Source: Limnochordia bacterium (GTDB lineage: Bacteria; Bacillota; Limnochordia; DUMW01). Taken from it: a DNA stretch of 34,210 bases. The position numbers and the translations under genes were made by a program. This document shows, in pieces, positions 1-7,838 of this stretch. The DNA is taken from NCBI GenBank assembly GCA_023230925.1, contig JALNWK010000029.1:1-34210 (forward strand), given 5' to 3'. The notes under the pieces are model-generated. The model saw nothing but the letters and a program-made list of their open reading frames with translations, was not told the origin of the DNA and made no database searches. Numbering within the stretch: position 1 is the first letter of the stretch; every line of letters starts with the position of its first letter.

Positions 1-56
1 GTTCACCTGCTCCCTGATTGGTTTGGGTACTGATCAAGGATAGCAGATTGTGGTTG

Positions 57-112
57 AAGTGGATCACTTTTATGTTATAATTTCTGCCCCAAGTGGTTCA
101 CTTTTATATTAT
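57..112. repeat. Two near-identical direct repeats, probable IS21-type element end
   Basis: Two 22-base copies at 57-78 and 91-112 differ at only two positions. Each begins AAGTGG, contains TCACTTTTAT and ends TTAT, and the copies lie 34 bases apart start to start. IS21-family elements are known for multiple internal repeats at each end, often with a GGNTCACTTTTA-like core as I recall it, so this is probably the end of such an element whose transposase genes lie left of the window. No transposase is visible here. They could instead be paired operator sites. Confidence 0.4.
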
Positions 113-199
113 CAAATACAGATATCCTCCGAACACGGTACAATATAGGGAGTAATCCATTTCCTGCATGGGTGCACCGACCAAATTTGATCTAGGGTC

Positions 200-228
200 T
201 TGACAACTGGCGCGTGGTAAACTATACT
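200..228 (+). promoter_or_regulatory. Sigma-70/A promoter of csoR-trxA
   Basis: A perfect -35 TTGACA (200-205), a 17-base spacer and a -10 TATACT (223-228) predict a transcription start near 235. The promoter overlaps the first possible start codon of the repressor (GTG at 214), so that longer reading cannot be the real protein. Confidence 0.9.
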
Positions 229-234
229 TTATAT

Positions 235-250
235 ATACCATACGGGGTAT
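235..250 (+). promoter_or_regulatory. Inverted-repeat operator for the CsoR-like repressor
   Basis: ATACC-N6-GGTAT (235-250), with a G-tract in the right half, lies right at the predicted transcription start. G-rich inverted repeats of this ATACC...GGGGTAT type are the known binding sites of CsoR/CstR-family repressors. Its position suggests autoregulation of the operon. Confidence 0.75.
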
Positions 251-285
251 GGTTAGATGTGGCGGGCAGGGGAGGTGATGAAAGC

Positions 286-579
286 TTGGGTAGCATAAGT
301 TTAGATGAGAAACTCCGCCCTGAATTTAAGCGGCAAATCATCGGTCGATTAAAACGCATCGAGGGCCAGGCCCGGGGCGTCTGCAAAATGGTAGAAGAGG
401 ACCGTAGTTGCGAAGAAGTCGCCGTGCAGCTAGCGGCACTAAAAGCTGCCATTACCCAAGTAGGAATTACCTTTGCTTGCGATCATCTTGCAGAGTGCAT
501 GGCCATGGAACTTGCAGCAGGCAAGGAACTTGAGGAAGTCAAGAACCGTTTTGCCAAAATATTCAGCCAACTCACTTAG
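286..579 (+). CDS. CsoR/FrmR-family metal- or sulfur-sensing repressor
   Basis: This is a small all-helical repressor (DUF156 family) of 97 residues when started at TTG 286. That start is chosen because GGAGGTG (271-277) sits eight bases upstream; the open frame reaching back to 214 runs through the promoter. The family signature RLKRIEGQ is at residues 21-28. By comparison with copper-sensing CsoR, Cys42 (in DRSC) and the His67-x3-Cys71 pair match the Cys-His-Cys copper site, whereas persulfide-sensing CstR has Asn at the His position. Two extra cysteines (33 and 65) are present and could give redox or persulfide sensing. The gene is followed 11 bases later by thioredoxin in one operon. Likely role: an autoregulated sensor of copper or a reactive sulfur species; the ligand is not certain. 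Confidence 0.88.
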   Translation: MGSISLDEKLRPEFKRQIIGRLKRIEGQARGVCKMVEEDRSCEEVAVQLAALKAAITQVGITFACDHLAECMAMELAAGKELEEVKNRFAKIFSQLT

Positions 580-590
580 GAGGTCATAAC

Positions 591-920
591 ATGGGAAACA
601 AGGTCATTGAGCTAACAAACGATGCTTTTCAAAATGAGGTTCTGTCTTCAAAGACACCGGTACTCGTCGATTTTTGGGCCCCTTGGTGCGGTCCATGTCG
701 CATGATTGCCCCGATTATTGAGGAAATCGCCAAAGCCTACACCCAAGAGGAGCTAAAGGTGGCCAAAGTCAACGTGGATGAAAATCAAGAGCTAGCCACC
801 CAATACAAGGTCATGTCGATCCCGACCCTTGCCATTTTCAAAGATGGACAAATCGTAAAGCGATTGATCGGTATGCAGTCCTCTGAGGCGCTGAAGGGCG
901 AAATTAATGAGGTCATATAA
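591..920 (+). CDS. trxA: Thioredoxin
   Basis: A 109-residue cytoplasmic thiol-disulfide oxidoreductase of normal family length. The thioredoxin active site WCGPC is preceded by DFWAP (about residues 27-35), and the cis-proline loop SIPT is at about residues 76-79. A strong AGGAGG binding site begins inside the stop region of the upstream repressor, so the two genes form one transcript. Control by a CsoR-type repressor suggests this copy is induced by metal or sulfur stress rather than being the housekeeping thioredoxin. That is inference from context. Confidence 0.95.
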   Translation: MGNKVIELTNDAFQNEVLSSKTPVLVDFWAPWCGPCRMIAPIIEEIAKAYTQEELKVAKVNVDENQELATQYKVMSIPTLAIFKDGQIVKRLIGMQSSEALKGEINEVI

Positions 921-923
921 AGG

Positions 924-947
924 AAGGAGACGCCTAGGCGTCTCCTT
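924..947. terminator. Bidirectional palindromic terminator
   Basis: A perfect 24-base palindrome (arms AAGGAGACGCCT and AGGCGTCTCCTT) lies between the convergent thioredoxin and acyl-CoA synthetase genes, whose stop codons end at 920 and 955. The flanking T-tracts are short, so termination may be partial. The position fits a shared terminator. Confidence 0.75.
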
Positions 948-954
948 TCATCCT

Positions 955-2619
955 TCAAGCCGTCTCAACACGGGTTTCATCGTGAAGCCTCAAAAGCTCC
1001 ACGCCCATTTCCCGTAGCTTATATTTCTGCACCTTTCCACTTGCCGTAGTGGGATATTCGGTTACAAAGCGAACATATCTGGGTACCTTGTGTCGTGCCA
1101 TATTCTCTTTTACGTACTGCTGAATCTCTTCTTCTGTACAGGAATGCCCTTCCTTCAAACAGACAAAGGCCATGATTTCTTCCCCGTAGTTTGCATCAGG
1201 AACTCCTACAACTTGCACATCACTAATACTAGGATGGGTATATAAGAACTCCTCGATTTCCCTTGGATAGATATTTTCACCACCGCGAATAATCATGTCT
1301 TTGGCTCTTCCTGTAATCGTGAAGTACCCATCCTCGGTCTGCACGCCTAAATCGCCGGTATACAACCATCCGTCTTCGTCAATTACCTGGGCAGTAGCCT
1401 CGGGCATATTGTAATAACCTTTCATAACATGATAACCCCGGGTGCAAACCTCTCCTTGTACACCCGCTGGAACCTCCTGCCTGGTCTCAACATCAACAAT
1501 TTTGGCCTCAACACTAGGCAAAACACGTCCAACAGTAGTTATCCGTATATCAACTGGGTCAGTGGTCCTTGTTTGTGTAATTACCGGTGATGCTTCAGTC
1601 TGACCATAGGCACTGGTAATTTCTCTGACACCCATCCTGTTGATCGCTGCCTTCATTACTTCGGTCGGGCACGTAGAACCAGCCATAATCCCGGTCCTTA
1701 GGTTACTTAGATCGTATTTGTCAAAGTCAGGATGCCCCAGAACAGCGATAAACATGGTGGGCACGCCATGAATAGCAGTACATCGTTCCTTCGAGAGCGC
1801 CTCGAGCACCCATTTAGGTCGGAAATAATCCACTGGTACCATAGTTGAAGCGTGGGTAACACAAGCCATGACTCCTAGAACACAGCCAAAGCAATGAAAG
1901 AGCGGTACAGGAATACACAAACGGTCTTTGGTAGTAAAATTCATACAATCCCCGATTGCCTTACCATTATTTAGGATGTTGTAGTGTGTAAGCTGTACCC
2001 CTTTAGGAAAACCCGTGGTGCCAGAGGTATACTGCATGTTAACCACATCATGAACATCAAGGGAGGACTGACGCTGTAGAAACTCCTCCTCAGATACCTC
2101 CTCGGAAAGCTCAAGCAACTGGCTCCAGTGTAACATACCTTTGGGGGCGGGCTTGTCACCTATGTAAACTACGCGTCTTAGCCTTTTTAAACGTTCAGAC
2201 TTTACTTTACCGGGCTCGCTTTCACGCAGTTCCGGAACTAGACGATACAGTGTTTTGACGTAATCCACATCCTTAAAACCGTCTATCAGGAAAAAGGATT
2301 CGGTATCTGACTGTTTAAGCAAGTATTCCAGTTCGTATACTTTGTAGTTCGTATTTACCGTAACTAAAACCGCGCCGATTTTCGCCGTTGCAAATTGGAG
2401 CAAGAGCCATTCAACCCGGTTAGTCGCCCAAATCGAAACATGTTCACCTTTGCGAACACCAATCGCCATGAGGCCACGAGCAATCCGATTACACATCTCG
2501 TTAAACTCCGCATAGGTGTATCGAATTCCTTCTATAGGATAGACCACTGCGTCATGGTCGGGGTACTTCCTTGCTACCTCGTCCAAAAACGCCCCGACTG
2601 TCTTGTCTATCATTTCCAT
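955..2619 (-). CDS. AMP-forming acyl-CoA synthetase (ligase)
   Basis: A 554-residue ANL-superfamily ligase, of usual length, that would activate a carboxylic acid with ATP and load it onto CoA. The P-loop-like motif YTSGTTGFPKG is at residues 197-207. Also seen are the adenylate-binding SAYGQTE, the hinge YTGDLG, GRAKDMIIRGGENIYP, and the C-terminal TASGK carrying the catalytic lysine. There is no signal peptide, so it is cytoplasmic. The family includes medium- and long-chain, aryl and branched-chain acid ligases, and the substrate cannot be read from sequence alone. A GGAGTGAT site precedes the ATG. Unusually, expression appears controlled by a T-box leader, which senses uncharged tRNA. This hints at a role linked to an amino acid, for example activating a branched-chain fatty acid for reductive amino-acid synthesis; that idea is inference. 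Confidence 0.92.
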   Translation of the reverse strand: MEMIDKTVGAFLDEVARKYPDHDAVVYPIEGIRYTYAEFNEMCNRIARGLMAIGVRKGEHVSIWATNRVEWLLLQFATAKIGAVLVTVNTNYKVYELEYLLKQSDTESFFLIDGFKDVDYVKTLYRLVPELRESEPGKVKSERLKRLRRVVYIGDKPAPKGMLHWSQLLELSEEVSEEEFLQRQSSLDVHDVVNMQYTSGTTGFPKGVQLTHYNILNNGKAIGDCMNFTTKDRLCIPVPLFHCFGCVLGVMACVTHASTMVPVDYFRPKWVLEALSKERCTAIHGVPTMFIAVLGHPDFDKYDLSNLRTGIMAGSTCPTEVMKAAINRMGVREITSAYGQTEASPVITQTRTTDPVDIRITTVGRVLPSVEAKIVDVETRQEVPAGVQGEVCTRGYHVMKGYYNMPEATAQVIDEDGWLYTGDLGVQTEDGYFTITGRAKDMIIRGGENIYPREIEEFLYTHPSISDVQVVGVPDANYGEEIMAFVCLKEGHSCTEEEIQQYVKENMARHKVPRYVRFVTEYPTTASGKVQKYKLREMGVELLRLHDETRVETA

Positions 2620-2659
2620 GATATCACTCCGTTATTAGCATCAAGTTATCCCGGACAAC

Positions 2660-2696
2660 AAAAAAACCTTTCATCTCCTACCAAGAGACGAAAGGT
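2660..2696 (-). terminator. T-box regulated intrinsic terminator
   Basis: A 12-pair stem (2685-2696 with 2666-2677, one G-U pair), a seven-base loop and a run of T residues (2660-2665) on the minus strand. Its 5' arm begins just after the T-box sequence, as expected for the switching hairpin. Confidence 0.9.
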
Positions 2697-2913
2697 GACT
2701 TCCGCGGTACCACTCTTTTTAGCCAACAAGACGTTGACTCACTCAAGTCCATAACGGCGGACACCGATCATTGCTACTAGTTCCTTCACAATGACGACTC
2801 CAGGACGAGTTCACTGTTGATTGGGCCATTTTCCACCAACCAATGGCTCTCTATGCCAATCAGTGCAGTTACTACTTCCTTTCCTAGTCTTTGATTGATC
2901 TAAAATTCATATA
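2660..2913 (-). ncRNA. T-box riboswitch leader
   Basis: Reading the minus strand from the predicted start near 2913, the leader shows Stem I with the AGTA loop-E strand and the apical AGAGAG...GGTTGGTGGAAA elements. A 3' strand with GTGAACTCG follows, then the conserved T-box AAGAGTGGTACCGCGG (2702-2717), then a terminator that competes with the antiterminator. Uncharged cognate tRNA should pair with the specifier codon and the T-box to let transcription continue into the acyl-CoA synthetase. The specifier follows GAA in the 3' strand of Stem I. Depending on register it is CUC (Leu) or UCG (Ser), and I cannot settle this by eye. Confidence 0.93.
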
Positions 2914-2919
2914 CTGCTA

Positions 2920-2948
2920 AGTGTACAGGAGAAACGCTGCCCTGTCAA
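2920..2948 (-). promoter_or_regulatory. Promoter of the T-box leader
   Basis: On the minus strand TTGACA (2943-2948), 17 bases, then TACACT (2920-2925). The predicted start near 2913 leaves a leader of about 290 bases before the acyl-CoA synthetase start codon, a normal T-box leader length. Confidence 0.85.
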
Positions 2949-3063
2949 GCTTACGGAGTCACTCATTTCAGGGTCTCCTTGAGTTCCTCGCGCCTACAAC
3001 TACTGCTAATGGTGCCGAGCCCAGCCAAACATTCGGAAAATCTGATCAGGGCCATCAAAGATC

Positions 3064-4098
3064 CTAGTCATCTGAAACTGGTCCAGTTGACTCTCGCACT
3101 ATTAGCTCCGTTGGCAAAACTTGCACCCGTTGCCCGAGATCATTGTCATCTAAGATCTCCAATAGGAGTTCAGCAGCACGCTGGCCCGTCTCGGAGATCG
3201 GAATCCGAACAGTCGTCAAGGCAGGAGCCACGTTACTAGTTACCGGCAAATCAGCATATCCGGCGACTGATATGTCCTTAGGTATTGATAGACCAGCTTC
3301 CGCAATCACATGCATAGCCTCGATGGCCATGAGATCATCAGCAGCTATAATCGCGGTGGGAGGTTCCGGAAGCTGTAGCAGCTCCTCGGTCCGTTTACGG
3401 GTTATCTCGGAGGTGAAATCTGAAGACCGTAAGAGCTCTTTATTGAATAGGTCCTTCCTTGACAAAGCCCTGCGATAGCCCAAACCCATCTCATCGTTGA
3501 TACGAAATCCCTTGGGTCCATTGATGAACCCAATTCGGCGGTGTCCTAAAGACAGCAGGTACTCAACAAGGGTAACCATACCTTCTTCAACGTTTGCACG
3601 CACCGAGGAAAGACTCGTGTCAGGCAAGTGGGCACCTAGCAAAACGAAGGGACACTCCTCTTTATGAAGCTCCAATAGTGCCTTGGTTGAAACCTCCTGA
3701 GCCGCTACAATCAGACCGTCTACCCTACGCTGTCTATAATAAGATGCAACTGAAAACGGGATTGGATTTGCTCGCTTTATCTTGCCCTTTAGAGGCAATA
3801 ACACCAAGTCGAAGCTTGACTCACTTAACGCTGACACTATACCATGTACGATCTGAGAGAAGTTTGGGTGTAACACATGGGCAAGATCGTACATCACAAG
3901 ACCAATCGTCTCGGTTTTGCAGCCAACCAAGCCTTTAGCCATATAGTTGGGTTCATAGCCAAGTTCTATTGCCGCTGCTATGACTTTCTTCTTCGTCTCG
4001 TCACTGATAGGAATCGGAGAACCTTTCGCATTTAGCACCCGAGATACCGTTGTTGTAGAGACTTCCGCCAAAGCTGCTACTTCACGAATCGTCGCCAT
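3064..4098 (-). CDS. LacI-family transcriptional regulator (copy 1)
   Basis: A 344-residue repressor-type regulator with an N-terminal LacI helix-turn-helix (residues 1-50; the recognition region reads VSTTTVSRVLNAKG) and a hinge. A periplasmic-binding-protein-like effector domain (about 60-340) should bind a sugar or oligosaccharide. The ATG follows AAGGGGATG. The gene is a close paralogue of the regulator at 9977-11041, about four-fifths identical by eye and with nearly the same HTH, so both may bind the same operators. Its own strong promoter lies more than 400 bases upstream with a regulon-like motif just after it, which suggests autoregulation. The binding-protein gene directly upstream is a pseudogene, while copy 2 has an intact one. 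Confidence 0.93.
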   Translation of the reverse strand: MATIREVAALAEVSTTTVSRVLNAKGSPIPISDETKKKVIAAAIELGYEPNYMAKGLVGCKTETIGLVMYDLAHVLHPNFSQIVHGIVSALSESSFDLVLLPLKGKIKRANPIPFSVASYYRQRRVDGLIVAAQEVSTKALLELHKEECPFVLLGAHLPDTSLSSVRANVEEGMVTLVEYLLSLGHRRIGFINGPKGFRINDEMGLGYRRALSRKDLFNKELLRSSDFTSEITRKRTEELLQLPEPPTAIIAADDLMAIEAMHVIAEAGLSIPKDISVAGYADLPVTSNVAPALTTVRIPISETGQRAAELLLEILDDNDLGQRVQVLPTELIVRESTGPVSDD

Positions 4099-4470
4099 CG
4101 TACCATCCCCTTTGTATCCTCGATGCCGTTGACTATAAGGATATGCTTACCTGACCTTTCTCCCGGCGAGAGTGCCAGTTCTAGGAAATACCCGTATCCA
4201 GGGTTTCCGCTCAGCTCATTTAGGATTTGGTTCAATACCTATGTCCATTGTATAGCACCTAGACACGCAACAGCAATAAACGTCTACCTTCATATCACCT
4301 ATCTATTAACAGTACTAAGGGTCTTGGAGTAAAGACTTAATACCAGACGATATTGATTGTATTTGGCATAAAGCGGCACACCGTGAATTACCAGTTCCAA
4401 TTCGATTTCCGCTATTTGAGAGCACAGGTCCAATCAAGCACCGTAGGAAAAACTTGGTGGCCCAAATTGC

Positions 4471-4557
4471 CTGCATTCCTTTAACATATAGAGTTTCTCG
4501 CACCAACTACAGACTACAATTTATGATTAGTATAGGGTCTTTGGCATCTTGTGTCAA
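4471..4557 (-). promoter_or_regulatory. Strong promoter with LacI-type operator upstream of lacI copy 1
   Basis: Minus-strand TTGACA (4552-4557), a 17-base spacer and TATACT (4529-4534). A motif starting 25 bases past the -10 (4503 down to 4471, containing GCGAGAAACTC and TTAAAGGAATGCA) aligns with the motifs at the same distance in the promoters at 16791 and 18341. This third site is the most diverged and may be weak. Apart from the site, the roughly 370-base leader down to the lacI start at 4098 shows nothing recognisable. Confidence 0.75.
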
Positions 4558-4699
4558 GAATCTGAAACGCCCCCTTTGGAGAAGGAACAATGAGTTCCGG
4601 GATATTGGGAGAACAACAGCAGGCTGAATCTCGACCATAGAACATGCGGGTACTAAGGATGCTCCAGATTCGGTGGTAAACATGTTGCAGACAGGTATT

Positions 4700-5182
4700 A
4701 GGATAGAAACACTGGGGCAATCGATGTCACTGGCCCATCTCCGTTCTACCGGTTGTTCATCATTCATGATCGCCACCACTTCATATTGCCCATAGCCGGG
4801 GTCCATTCAACCCAGTTCGGCGTAAACTGTAAGTGTAGGCAACTGCTTTGGGTGAAGTACTAAATCTTTATCTGCCGAAAGATGATATCCGGTACGACAA
4901 AGTCCTCGTCAGTATCAACTGGGAAGTCATCCTGGAGCGCTGCATCCTGGGCAGACTGCGCCAAGTATGCACTATACGAAGCACATCCCGGCGCAATACC
5001 GCCCAGCATTTGAACTTGCCCATATCCGGATTATTCACTTCAGACTGGTCTCCTAACAGGTCTTTACCTCTTGAACCATGCCCCATAGCAACTATGATCT
5101 TCCCGATAGGGTAGGGCAAACGCGACTAACACTAGACCAATGACTCACCCGAAACAACTAGATTTCTTTGTTGCTTACCCAT
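4700..5182 (-). pseudogene. Decayed ABC sugar-binding protein (internal deletion, frameshifts)
   Basis: Starting at an ATG at 5182 after AAGGGGA, the minus strand encodes pieces that match the intact binding protein at 11201-12481 in order. These are the start MGKQQRN, a region like KIIVAMG...NNPD, then VQMLGGIAPG...SAYL, DDFPVDTDED (4870-5020), and finally LQFTPNWVEWT and YEVVAIMNDEQPVE (4740-4830). Most of the central and C-terminal portion, some 290 residues, is missing, and the pieces lie in different frames with stops. It sits 48 bases after the GH123-like gene and before lacI copy 1, exactly where the intact gene sits in the other copy of the unit. Confidence 0.82.
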
Positions 5183-5230
5183 TTAACGTCCCCTTCTGAC
5201 GGGAAATGAGATCATTACGGCCATCGCTGA

Positions 5231-7564
5231 TCACTCTAGGCGAAAGTTGTCAAAACACAGCGTGACGGAACTTTCCTGCTTCCACATCCAGATTTCAACA
5301 CTCAGCAACTGTGCCCTATCCAGTCTGACAAACTCCAAGGGGATTTTAACTTGCTTCCATTCATGTGGGGCCAATATAACCATGTTGTTATCGTAAGCAG
5401 CTCCTCCAACCTGATGAAACTTAACGTATATCTGTGCTTGATTCACGTCATCATTCCATACATCAAAAGTGAGGTATTTCTTAAGCGGCCAATCGTTAGG
5501 TGAAAAGCCCTTCGGCCCTGCGATGGGAAATCGTATATTCGGAAAGTCAAACCCTGGGCGGAAAACCGCTTTCAAGGCAAAATCTCCGTTGCTAGTGCGC
5601 TCGTTGGTGAGGCTCAACGCCACATGTTGGGCCATGAGACGATAGATGTCGTCTTCTTCCTCAAATGAGGTGAGAACAGTGATGGTCTGATCCCCCAAAC
5701 CCTTTTGAGAGTGCGACTGACTGAGCACGAATTGACGGGATTCCTCATTATGTTCAATACGAACAGTATGCTTCTGATACCGATCAACTACTAACTCAAA
5801 ACAATCAGCTTCTTCATGCTGCCTAATCGACGTTAGCACTTCATCGTTTACGTTGACCTTTGCACCAGGCGAGGTCCATAGCGTTAAGAGCTGTTTGGAA
5901 TATGCCGGAGCGGACTCATCCTCGGTCAGTGGCTCCAATTGCATTAGCATTAGAGGCTCCTTACAGGCACGTAGAATCATATCGGCTAGCAAACGTCGCG
6001 CTTCCGCCACTACAATGGAATCCCGTTCGACCACTAAGGGAGCATTCTCAAACACCCGATCGAACAAAAGAGATATCGTCTGACGCAATCGGACTGAATC
6101 TAACTCCATACCCAACTCCGCAGCTGTTTCCCCCAATCGTTGCTCCAACAGATAGAGGTATTCATAGTCCTCTAATCCGTCCCGAATCGCCTCTATTCGT
6201 AACGACGCAACTGGACCATCGGGACCAGGATATAGGAGGAAACCATCGCCGTTTGCTCCGGGGAAGGCTAATGGGTCCTCCCATGGATCACGGCGCACAT
6301 ATCGGCTTCCGGTCCATTTTTCAAAAACGGTGGTAGACCAATAAAGAACACCCTCAATATCCCAATTCCATTGGAACCATGATAGTAAACGCGCACCCAT
6401 AAGATCATCGTCGATATGATATGTCGGGTACGGACTGGTGGGCATGACGCAGGTATACCACCACATGTGCTCCCCAATGGCCTGCCTTGCCTGAGCCATC
6501 TCATGATCATAATAATGCACGAGAGGAGCCCAAGTGTCCACCGCACCAGACAAGGGCTCAACTGGATGTATGGTTACAACATGTCGCGCATCCGGGGCGA
6601 TCTGCTTCAATTGCTGCCCGTACATATGAACAGAGGGATACTGCTCCGGTGACGGTTCGTCAATTAGTCCGCCAAGATAGAAATAGCCCTTTGAAAGCCA
6701 TCCTTTCTCCCGAAGCAAATCTACTAGTTGCTTCGTCTCGGCCGGATCGTTTCGGAACGGGATGCGGAAGCTATAAACTTCAGGACGCTCCACGAAGCGT
6801 TCCGCTGATCGAACATATTGATCGGGATCCACATACGGAATCGGCAGGTCATCTGGAGGAAGCCGATACTCAGTCTGGAACCAATAGTACCGTTCGAGCA
6901 TCTGCCAATAGCGAGGGCTTCCTGGCGTAATACCATAATAACGGGCAATCTGATCGCCCCAAAGAGCAAACGCGCTCATCGTATGGGTCTCATCGGGCAA
7001 AGCAAAATCCCAGACGGTTAGCTGAACCGGTATCTCCGACACTTGTACATTGTTGCTACTGTGCAAAGTAAGCACGACCGATCCTTCATACAAACCCGCA
7101 GGCTGCTTTGCCGGCACTTTAAGCGACAGCCAAAGCCCCTGATTATGCCCAGCTTCCACAGATAGCGAGCTTTGCAGGGGCGGCAATGCATCAGGATACC
7201 ATCCTGTCGGAAAAACCGAGGTTGGTTCCGTTATATGTACGTAGTGTTGTCGAAAGACCTCAAGCACAATATCTGGTCCTATTCCTTCCCGGTGAACAAG
7301 GGGATTTACTGTAACCTCTACGCTTTCTAACCGTTCACCAGCATGAATGATTAATTGAGCGCCCTCCCACTCATTTTGGGCAGATTCCATCTCAATTAGA
7401 GGCGGCAGTATCAGCTCGGGCGGCGCCTGCTCTCTTTGGATCTTATCTAGCTTGCCTGGAACCCAGACTACACAATTATCTGCACACGACACGTCAACCA
7501 TCCCTCCAAGAAATGCGAGCAATCCCATCACCACAACTAAGGATCTCCAGCTAGCGTTATACAC
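5231..7564 (-). CDS. Secreted GH123-like (DUF4091) glycosidase with C-terminal binding module
   Basis: A 777-residue exported protein starting at GTG 7564 after a GGGGGGT site. It has a signal peptide (residues about 1-28), a beta-sandwich N-domain (30-185) and a DUF4091/GH123-type catalytic domain (about 190-535). The adjacent Asp302-Glu303 in LIDEPSP corresponds to the Asp-Glu catalytic pair of GH123, and the family motif IRDGLEDYEYL is at about 460-470. A short beta domain follows, then a galactose-binding-like module (about 630-777) ending FDNFRLE. Known GH123 members are beta-N-acetylgalactosaminidases acting with substrate assistance, but DUF4091 proteins are diverse and the substrate here is unknown. 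The final module recurs in the neighbouring binding protein (7839-9677) and in the enzyme at 12702-16538, implying a common target glycan. Confidence 0.85.
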   Translation of the reverse strand: MYNASWRSLVVVMGLLAFLGGMVDVSCADNCVVWVPGKLDKIQREQAPPELILPPLIEMESAQNEWEGAQLIIHAGERLESVEVTVNPLVHREGIGPDIVLEVFRQHYVHITEPTSVFPTGWYPDALPPLQSSLSVEAGHNQGLWLSLKVPAKQPAGLYEGSVVLTLHSSNNVQVSEIPVQLTVWDFALPDETHTMSAFALWGDQIARYYGITPGSPRYWQMLERYYWFQTEYRLPPDDLPIPYVDPDQYVRSAERFVERPEVYSFRIPFRNDPAETKQLVDLLREKGWLSKGYFYLGGLIDEPSPEQYPSVHMYGQQLKQIAPDARHVVTIHPVEPLSGAVDTWAPLVHYYDHEMAQARQAIGEHMWWYTCVMPTSPYPTYHIDDDLMGARLLSWFQWNWDIEGVLYWSTTVFEKWTGSRYVRRDPWEDPLAFPGANGDGFLLYPGPDGPVASLRIEAIRDGLEDYEYLYLLEQRLGETAAELGMELDSVRLRQTISLLFDRVFENAPLVVERDSIVVAEARRLLADMILRACKEPLMLMQLEPLTEDESAPAYSKQLLTLWTSPGAKVNVNDEVLTSIRQHEEADCFELVVDRYQKHTVRIEHNEESRQFVLSQSHSQKGLGDQTITVLTSFEEEDDIYRLMAQHVALSLTNERTSNGDFALKAVFRPGFDFPNIRFPIAGPKGFSPNDWPLKKYLTFDVWNDDVNQAQIYVKFHQVGGAAYDNNMVILAPHEWKQVKIPLEFVRLDRAQLLSVEIWMWKQESSVTLCFDNFRLE

Positions 7565-7789
7565 TTACATTACCCCCCTTGCCCTAAACCCAGATTTCGC
7601 GCCCACATGTACACTTTTCAGTCTCCATAGCGCAGTCATGCTGCAACTTCGTCTGGTCCCGAGCAGGCTAATGTACACATTCAATGAATTTGCATCCTTA
7701 TCTACATCTAAACCTCACACCGACTGTCTAGGCATGATTTCCACTATTGTCGGCCCATAGCCTTACCCTCTGTATGGATGCGGAATATA

Positions 7790-7827
7790 GGTTGAGCCTA
7801 AACACACATCCCATGCCCGGCTCAACC
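7790..7827 (-). terminator. Intergenic hairpin after the fused binding-protein gene
   Basis: Perfect nine-base arms GGTTGAGCC (7790-7798) and GGCTCAACC (7819-7827) lie twelve bases past the stop of the gene ending at 7839. There is no T-run, so this is a partial terminator or an RNA-stabilising hairpin rather than a strong terminator. The rest of 7565-7789 shows nothing recognisable beyond the GTG binding site. Confidence 0.4.
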
Positions 7828-7838
7828 CAATTGTCCTC

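Noticed and set aside
214..285. N-terminal extension of the csoR-like protein from the upstream GTG
   Set aside because: The extension overlaps the -10 box and operator and begins upstream of the predicted transcription start; TTG 286 has a strong ribosome site and gives the family's normal length.
4507..4806. Independent 99-residue gene on the minus strand
   Set aside because: Its N-terminal half matches the C-terminus of the binding protein at 11201 and it crosses the lacI promoter; it is part of a pseudogene.
5860..6336. 158-residue plus-strand open frame
   Set aside because: It lies antisense within the well-supported GH123-like gene, with no ribosome site or family resemblance.
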